Positions 57,046-64,000 of a stretch of DNA of 64,000 nt are shown piece by piece. The position numbers and the translations under genes are program-made. Source of the DNA: Hoplostethus atlanticus (Eukaryota > Chordata > Actinopteri > Trachichthyiformes > Trachichthyidae); contig JAXDDX010000033.1 in NCBI GenBank assembly GCA_034670405.1, positions 3,932,501 through 3,996,500 on the forward strand, in the 5' to 3' direction. Numbering within the stretch: the first letter of the stretch is position 1; each line of letters begins with the position of its first letter. The notes under the pieces were generated by a model. It made no database searches and had not been told where the DNA came from. It worked only from the letters and a program-made list of their open reading frames with translations.

Positions 57046-60000
57046 GATGTATGCTGTTTTGAAATGAAACTCTTTATACGGGGATCATATGGGGGGGCAT
57101 GCACACTGCTACTTATTTACCACACTATGTCACACAGGGTGTTCAGACATATGGCAGATACATAGCACCGACCCCTGACAACAGTGGGTTTTTATTCAGC
57201 AGGACCTCACCTTTGTTTATAGTCATTCTTGGGTGTCTGGCAGAGGCCCAAATGAACTTGCCTCCAAGTTAATGAAGCCATCTGGAATGTTGGTGGAGTG
57301 TGAAACCAGTTTACCACATGGAGAGTGGAGTTGCAAGATAATTGGAGACATAAAGATCTGTCAGCTGCCTGCCGTCTTCCCATCCGTCCCTGCTCATAAG
57401 GAAACGCTGCTGCAGATGAACAATATCGCTGCTGCTGCTGGACAAAAACCCACACAGCTCCAAAAGGTCTGCTTTCAAGGAAGTAAAAAAAGACGTTTTC
57501 TTGACGGATTTATGGATTTATGGATTTACAACAGGTTTCATCGGCCCAAAGCTCATGGAAATTCACTAAACATGGAAATAGCCATGTAAGTATTTGAATT
57601 AAGTAAGAAAAACGACAACATCGGTCAATTTACAAGGTTTCAACTTGACAGAAGCAGTATTTAGACCTCCTGCTGGACCATGCACACACATTGTAGTGGG
57701 ACAAGGAGTCAAAACAAAGAAAGAGCACTCCTGCAATTAAAGCCATTCAGTGATGGTGAGGAGGGAAGCTTCTTAACTCCTATTTAACCAGACAAGTTGA
57801 TTAAGAACATGTTATTTACTGCAATGGCTTGGGGTAATAATATCGCCTGGGGGGACTCGGCCCCTCTTTTTAAAAAAATACACAATAAAGGAAGACATTG
57901 AGAGGGAAGCTATGAGGGGAAAGGATGCAATTTTGAGATGTGAAACCATGAATGTGAATGTTGGAAACTAGCTAGCTAACTGACTACAACACACTCCAGG
58001 CTGAGTACAATAAATGTACAGGAATTTGTCTTGGTGACATCAGCGAAGGGACATATTAATAACTACAGGGTTTCACAGAAATAACCACATAAGAGACAAT
58101 GCAAAACATATGACATAACATAACACCCTACACACATACAGTATAAATTTGGTCTCAGATGTTTATTTTTTTGTTTTCTGCATTAGTGTGTCAGTAGAAA
58201 AGAGCAAACTTGAGATTTCCCAAAAAAAATTTCCATTTGTTTTTGCGTAAGACATTTGTAGTACTGCAACTATACAATTAATAGCTAATAACTACTGTGT
58301 GTGCACTCAAGCAGCATGGTATGAACTATGACTGCAGCTGTGGAGGGAAGAGAGACGTTGAAATTGAAGTCGGTGTGAAGCAATTTAGATGCTCCTCACA
58401 AAACCCTTCTGAAGTCATTATTGAGAGGCTCCCCCTCCCCTCAAACTGTTTGAAAACAAGTGTTCCTCTATCAGTGGTGTTTCTCTACTGATTGTGCCAA
58501 AATGGTTGCAGACAGATGGGAATTTAGGGTCAGACTGAAAGAGACATTCAGGGACTGATCTCACTCTCAGCACCTCACTACGGGGCGATATAACTCCAGA
58601 TTTTACTGATTGATGAGATATATAAGTATCTGTATGCTTGTGAGTGTTGGGCAGGGGCAGTGTACCCGCTCCCTACTGATACAGTAAACCCACCCCCATC
58701 TGGTATCCAAGGCAGGTTGGAACAAATTGGAAAAATAGTAGGTTCAGAGAGGATATTAAAGTGCGTCCTCGCTTTATGCTTCTGCAAATTAAGTCTGTTT
58801 AAAGTCTGTTTGCAAAAAAAAAGGTGCTCATTGGAGATAAGGGTAAAAGAATGTGTGAAAAAATGAAGCCAAGGCGCTCTTCTTTTGTGTGCAGAAGTTA
58901 AAAAAGCCTGTCTATCATACATGTTTAGGTACCTCTCTCACTCTTATTTCAGACCACTGGAGATCCCCCCCCCCCCGATGGTGGCAAAAGAAGAATGCCC
59001 TGGCTTCCTTATTTTAACAAGAATGGAAGAAGAACAAGATGAAACACTTAATTAAAGACATGACAAGGGAACTCGGAGCTGAAAACTGCTTTCCATACCA
59101 CATGCATGCCACTGACATGTATTATTGAAATTGAGCTGTGAAGCCATGTTCACCACTTCAATTTATGTGACTCGTGGGACACAAGACTTGTCTATTCAGG
59201 TGTATTACTGGCATTAAAATGTTTCTTATACTTCGGTTCATTGGAGAAGGTGATGATTCTGTGAGAGGTTCTACAGAGGTTATATGAAATATTCACATCT
59301 GCTGATTGAAACAGCAAAAATGTGATGGGTTCCATCATCTTAGCACATTTGAAAATGGTGTAATCAATCAGCTTTTTGTTTGGTATCAAAAAACTCCTCT
59401 GGTGTTAATGGGTTCTGTTGCCCAGGAGCCCTGAGACAAGCACTCCATACACCGACAATACTAAATATTAAAGATAGTCAAAATAGTATGTGTCATTTTA
59501 TACAAAGAAATATCTACAAATATCTGCAGAATATGGAATCACTGCAAAACGATACCGCAGAGACTGAAGCGTGAGGTTTAATTGCTCACAGCCAAGGAGT
59601 CCAACTGAAATTAATGAGATATTGCCAATTTAATTCAATTTATTGCCAATGCAATTTATAAGTGGCTACAATGATCCAGATGGCTTACCAGAAAATTGCG
59701 ACGGCCTATCCAATTAATGTTATTGAAGGACATCTTGGACCGCGTCCAACGCGCCGAGATCTTATTTTGAAGTGAAACAATATTGGAGGGCCGAAATGTC
59801 AGGGTGGCATATTGTCCCCGTGTCAGCAAGTGTTTTGAGCAGGGCAGCTTGGCATATGGTTGCGTAACCCTCCCGTTCAAATGGGCAATCAATTACAATT
59901 CATAGAAATTTATTGTGGCGCTAAATTAAAAACACGGACAGAAACATTGCTGGGCATGCATGCGCTCTCTCAGGAGCACCCTGCTTCACATCGACACCAG

Positions 60001-62068
60001 AGAGTACAATTGTGGACTGTTTGTCCTACAGTGGAGCAGTCTTGGGATTCAAACCAGTGACTTTCTGCACACAATCACACTCCTTCAACCTCTAAATTAC
60101 TCTGGATTTATATCAGCTGATTTTGCCTCAGGATGGGCGCGCTGGGAGGCCGCTGCTCTGCGGCCAGTCAAATCACAAGGTCGACGTTCTTGTTTGTGTT
60201 TTTCACGGGGTACGTCCTCTGTTGTTGTGCAGGACGGCAACGTTTTTCCGTACTGGCAAACCTTTCCCTCTCAAAAATAAATGGTAATGTATGTCACATT
60301 TGAACAATCATCACCTGAAGTTCCTCATCAAACATCCCATCATGCTAAGTGTTATAATTTGTCAGCTAAGGACTTAAATCACTCACAGTCCTTTAAAGAT
60401 AAAACAGTATTTTGACTTTTTCAGGTGTAGGTGTCATGTTTTCTAAAAAGGTAGATCGCCACACTTCGTTTTCTACCAGCAGACTACCAGCAGTGACCAG
60501 ACATTCATTATCAGTAGGCTACTGGCAGCATCCAAAGTGTTTCCATGGAGATTCAAACCGTCCTCACATTGAAACACTATTCCACCCCACCGACAGCAGC
60601 GATGCCATCACACAAATTTGGGTCAAATGATCCCTTCCATGTGTAAAATGCCAGCGTCTATAGGGCCTTGTGTTTGCATGAGCCTTCTAAAAATAGCATT
60701 TTTGCCGCACTAGCGCAACAAGAATACGTGGTTAATTAATCTGATTACTAATTTAGAGCTGCTGAAGTGACTCCCATGCCACGGCTGACAGGGTGTCAAT
60801 CACAGGAATACCAAATTGACTTTGATTGAAACTTGCTGGCACTTATTGTATTGATCTTTCCTGGCTAACCCCACCCATTTGGCACCTCAATAGGCTAAAA
60901 CAAACCGTGAACCGTGAACCAAGATCTGTTGTTTACATGCTCTATGATATCCTGCAGGCATCCCATAAAAGCAAGAGGTAATCACAAGACACATGTCATA
61001 CACCAGTATTGTTTTCATCGCCGATAGGGACCAACTTCTGAAGTACGGTACCGGCTGCCAGGGTACCGTTTCATAAAAAGACCCCAGCGCCATTCATTAC
61101 TTTTAAATGAGCTCCTTTTGATCTCTTAAACTTCTATGAACAGTTGGCTTGTATGATTTATTAATCTGTGGGCTCTGAGTATTAGACTGTGGCTAATTAA
61201 CCCCGGGCGGCCTCTCACAGAGAATGTCCTTGATAAAGATTTCATTAGGCTTCCCAGCTTCCCCAGGGCTCCCAATCACTGCTGAATCGCTGCCATTATC
61301 CCCAATCCACCGCTCCGCCAGACAGGTAAACAGATCAAGGTGGGGAACAATATTAGAATGATGGGGGCCGAAGCCACTGACAGACAGTTTCAGTGGAAAC
61401 CATGTACAGTATATTTGTGATTGACAATTTAGCTGAATTGTCCTGGTGTGGTTAACCACAACTGTCTGGTAATCCAAGTAGTATCTGCTTGCTTTATTGT
61501 GAAAAATCCAAATATGAAAAGTTTATTTCTTGGTGTTAAATAGGCTTTGAATAAAAGCTAAAACACAACGTGGAAAGATTTTCAGTATATTTATCACCTC
61601 AGCCTCAGGTGAGCCTCAGCTAATGATAAAGTCTCACTAATGTTGATTTAACTTGTTAGTTGTTAGGTATGCTTCAGTCAGCTAATGTGCTGGTGAATGT
61701 ATAAGTATTAATAACTACAGTGCTAACTACTATTTAATTAAGTATTGATGTGTGGATCATAGCATAAAATGTTAGCTGATGTTGCATTGAGGATGATCTT
61801 GAACGCTGACTCCATTTTCAGTTTTCGCATCAGTTCTTGGCACAGTGGGCCGGTCCGTCTGAGCGGTCCGTCTCCTGTTGTGTACGAGCAGCTTGGTTGT
61901 TGAATGAAGCCATTACCCTAATAATCTCTACCTATAATTACTCTGCCAAACAAGGAGACACACCTCTGCTCTCTGTGAACCCCAACACATTGTCATCTGA
62001 GCTTCTGTAATTGAAAAACTGAAACCTTGTTTTGAAAGCCAAACTTTAGTACAGAAATTTAAAGGTCA
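57046..62068. other. Gene-free spacer with several candidate non-coding elements
   Basis: No gene recognised in about 5 kb. A C10 run lies at 58967-58976. Blocks near 59570-59800, 60690-60880 and 61190-61340 are rich in taatta/attaat words (e.g. gtggttaattaatctgatta near 60728) and free of known repeats. They are candidates for cis-regulatory DNA, on composition only. Confidence 0.35.
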
Positions 62069-62069
62069 G

Positions 62070-63195
62070 TGACACTAACTTTCACTTTTTAAATTTTTTT
62101 TTTACTTAATACACAGAATCTGATGAATCTGTCTCTTGTGCTATTAAACCGGGGGATTTGTGCCTATGTAGGAACCTGGCGTGTGTGTCTGTGTGTGTGT
62201 GTGTGTGTGTGTGGTTGCAGGGGGGTGGTATGTCCATTTTGTTATAATCGACCACAGAACCACCTCTTGTCCGTGAACCCCAACACATTCACTGACTCAA
62301 TGAAAATAAATTTTAACCAAATAGTAAGCTTTAAAGTTGCTAATTCCTTAATTTTTTTACTTCATACAAGAGATGATGAATCTGCCGTCTATTTAAAACG
62401 TGGGGAATGTGACTTTAACCTCGTGTGTTTCTGGGTGGCTGTTTTTGGTTCGTGACAGGGCAGTGTATGTCCATTTTGAGTATCACAAGGCAGATCCACA
62501 AGACCTCACCCATTTCTATGGTCCTGCTTCTCCCCAAACAATACTGTATCTTAACAATTAAGTATACAATTAAACCAATGGCAACTTTAGAAAGCTCGTT
62601 TTTGGGAATCCATTTAACTGTCGGGCAATTGCCAGTGGCATGACAAGAGCTGCCATGCCTGCCCAATCTGTCAAGTGAGTAAAAGGGAATGTGACATGCA
62701 TAAACACGTGGACTTCTGGAATGAGGCTACATATGGTCAAACTGACAGCAGTGCAAGATATTGAGCTTTTGAACACAAGACTCCTTGTACGAGTCTATAA
62801 AATGACACTTAAAGGTAGGTAGTAGGTCCAACGTTCTCTGTTTTCAACTTTCGTTGTTAAAAAATACCTATAACAATAAAACAATATAATTACTCACATG
62901 CTAGGAGAGCAAATGCGCCACTATGACAAGACACGGATTTGGAATCAATTTAACTGTCGAGGACAATTTGTCTCCGTGGCATTGACAAGAGCTGCACATG
63001 CTGCACATGCTGTAAGGTCAAGAGGACTGCACATGCAGTGCAGAGGGACAGTGCAAAGACTCAGTATGGACAATAGGACACATATAGAAACACGTCAGCA
63101 TGGTGCACAGTATATTTGCAGCTTTGCACAAATGATTTCTCCCTGTGTAGAGTCTTAAAATCACACTTAAAGGTAAAGGTAAAGGTAAAGGTAAA
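62070..63195. repeat. Locally duplicated segments and simple repeats
   Basis: 62070-62250 and 62325-62490 share the order ttttttacttaatacacaga, gatgaatctg, tattaaa(a/c)cg-gggg and atgtccattttg. 62595-62825 and 62935-63180 share tttaactgtcg, ggcatgacaagagctgc and cacttaaaggta. Between and after lie a (TG)n run (62181-62213) and four aaggta hexamers (63167-63195). Old tandem duplication is the simplest reading. Confidence 0.6.
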
Positions 63196-63479
63196 CACAC
63201 AACTTGACCCAATGGTGTGTGTGCAGCTCTGCATCTCTGTTGTTAGACAAAAACCAAAAAAAAAGAAAAACGTGAATGTTTACTTCTTCACTGGAAGTCA
63301 CTCAACACATAAATTACCATTTAAAGGGGAATTCCGGTATTCTTAAACATTGGCTCTATGTGTACAAATTTGTTATTTATACCACAAAATAGGTACAAAA
63401 GTCTAGTCAGTTCATGAAGCTTTTCCATTTGCTGTTCTTAAGACCCGGTGTCAGGTAGGTGTTTCCTGGGAGAAATCCT

Positions 63480-63600
63480 CTGGGTAGTCAGCATGAGCAG
63501 TGAAACAGACAGAGAAAAGAGCGCCACCTACAGGAACTCAAACTCCATCAGCACAAAATACAAGGAGAAAGACGTCACAGTACTGGACACACTGTTTGAT
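63480..63600 (-). repeat. Dispersed repeat, inverted copy of 44281
   Basis: The reverse complement carries ctgtgacgtctttctc, tgatggagtt, cctgtaggtggcgctctttt and gctcatgctgactacccag in the same order as at 44281-44425. Confidence 0.7.
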
Positions 63601-63971
63601 TGACAGGTGATCTCTGGGAAGAGCAGTGAGGAACACCACAGTGATGAGCACCCAAAGGTGACAAGAAAATGAGAATCTTGCACATTACCACTTTAACACG
63701 ATCCAGATTAGATCCAGACTGTAACTGAGTTCATCCTCCCATCTATTTCTGTTGGAAGGAAAAGTGTGTTGAGTAAAGTGAGTATACTTTAGTTTTTAGT
63801 CAGACACTGTTCACTGTTCACTTTTCCTCCGGAGATATGATGAAATGTTGTTGTCAGTCACAAGTCCTGACCACCATCACCACTTCTCCTTCTGCTGTCC
63901 AAGACTTCTGTGAAATATGGAGTATAAATAAACCTGGGTCAGATAGTAGCTGCACAGTGTGTGGTGTAGGA

Positions 63972-64000
63972 CTGTGTGTGTGTGTGTGTGTGTGTGTGTG
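63972..64000. repeat. (TG)n microsatellite at the window end
   Basis: At least 14 TG units, continuing past the right edge. Confidence 0.9.

Noticed and set aside
57233-57589. 118-codon plus-strand open frame in the right-hand desert
   Set aside because: No known motif, no splice context and no codon-use signal; treated as chance.

Overview
The window is vertebrate nuclear DNA, almost certainly from a ray-finned (teleost) fish. Genes are split into exons with GT/AG borders. The recognisable proteins are vertebrate-specific (ZNF292, a beta connexin, SMIM8, a 5-HT1E-type receptor). The interspersed DNA is of the teleost kind: Tc1/mariner and hAT transposons, LINE 3' ends, and the dispersed repeat with the core 'tagcagacgcttttatcc'. 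No bacterial, CRISPR, rRNA or convincing tRNA feature was seen.

Layout from left to right. (1) 1-5300, minus strand: the 5' part of a gene whose six readable exons (4761 down to 124, running off the left edge) encode a Sec14/CRAL-TRIO-like domain of the kind found in Dbl/quattro/SESTD1-type proteins. (2) 5340-10600: intergenic, with a decayed membrane-protein-like fragment (6430-7000) and a stack of MITE/hAT insertions, including one hAT nested in another with both target duplications intact. (3) 10650-12382, minus: smim8, two coding exons, with a foldback element in its intron. (4) 13310-15112, plus: a gjb7-like connexin, single coding exon plus probable 5'UTR exon, with a ~105-bp satellite array in its intron. 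(5) 15471-16512: a dead Tc1 transposon. (6) 17591-35246, minus: znf292, complete in eight coding exons (2610 codons before the stop), with a 6.8-kb last exon and a TE-rich first intron. (7) 35764-36906, minus: htr1e, intronless coding region. (8) 37-64 kb: a gene-free 27-kb stretch upstream of htr1e with LINE tails, satellites and repeats, plus some unique AT-rich blocks that could be regulatory.

From memory of human 6q14-q15, HTR1E, ZNF292, GJB7 and SMIM8 occur there in this order and with these relative orientations, so the block is conserved synteny. CGA, which I recall between HTR1E and ZNF292 in mammals, is absent from the ~0.5 kb available here. The genes do not form a pathway: a gap-junction channel, a small membrane protein, a multi-zinc-finger nuclear factor, a Gi-coupled serotonin receptor and a probable lipid/phosphoinositide-binding scaffold. 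I found no convincing new biological system. The most notable things are the nested and still-delimitable DNA transposons, a 174-codon open hAT transposase C-terminus inside znf292 intron 1, a satellite shared by both flanks of the smim8/gjb7 divergent pair, a 23-bp minisatellite of about 29 units, and an unidentified decayed coding segment at 6.4-7.0 kb. Exon borders and family assignments were read by eye; no alignment or database search was run.
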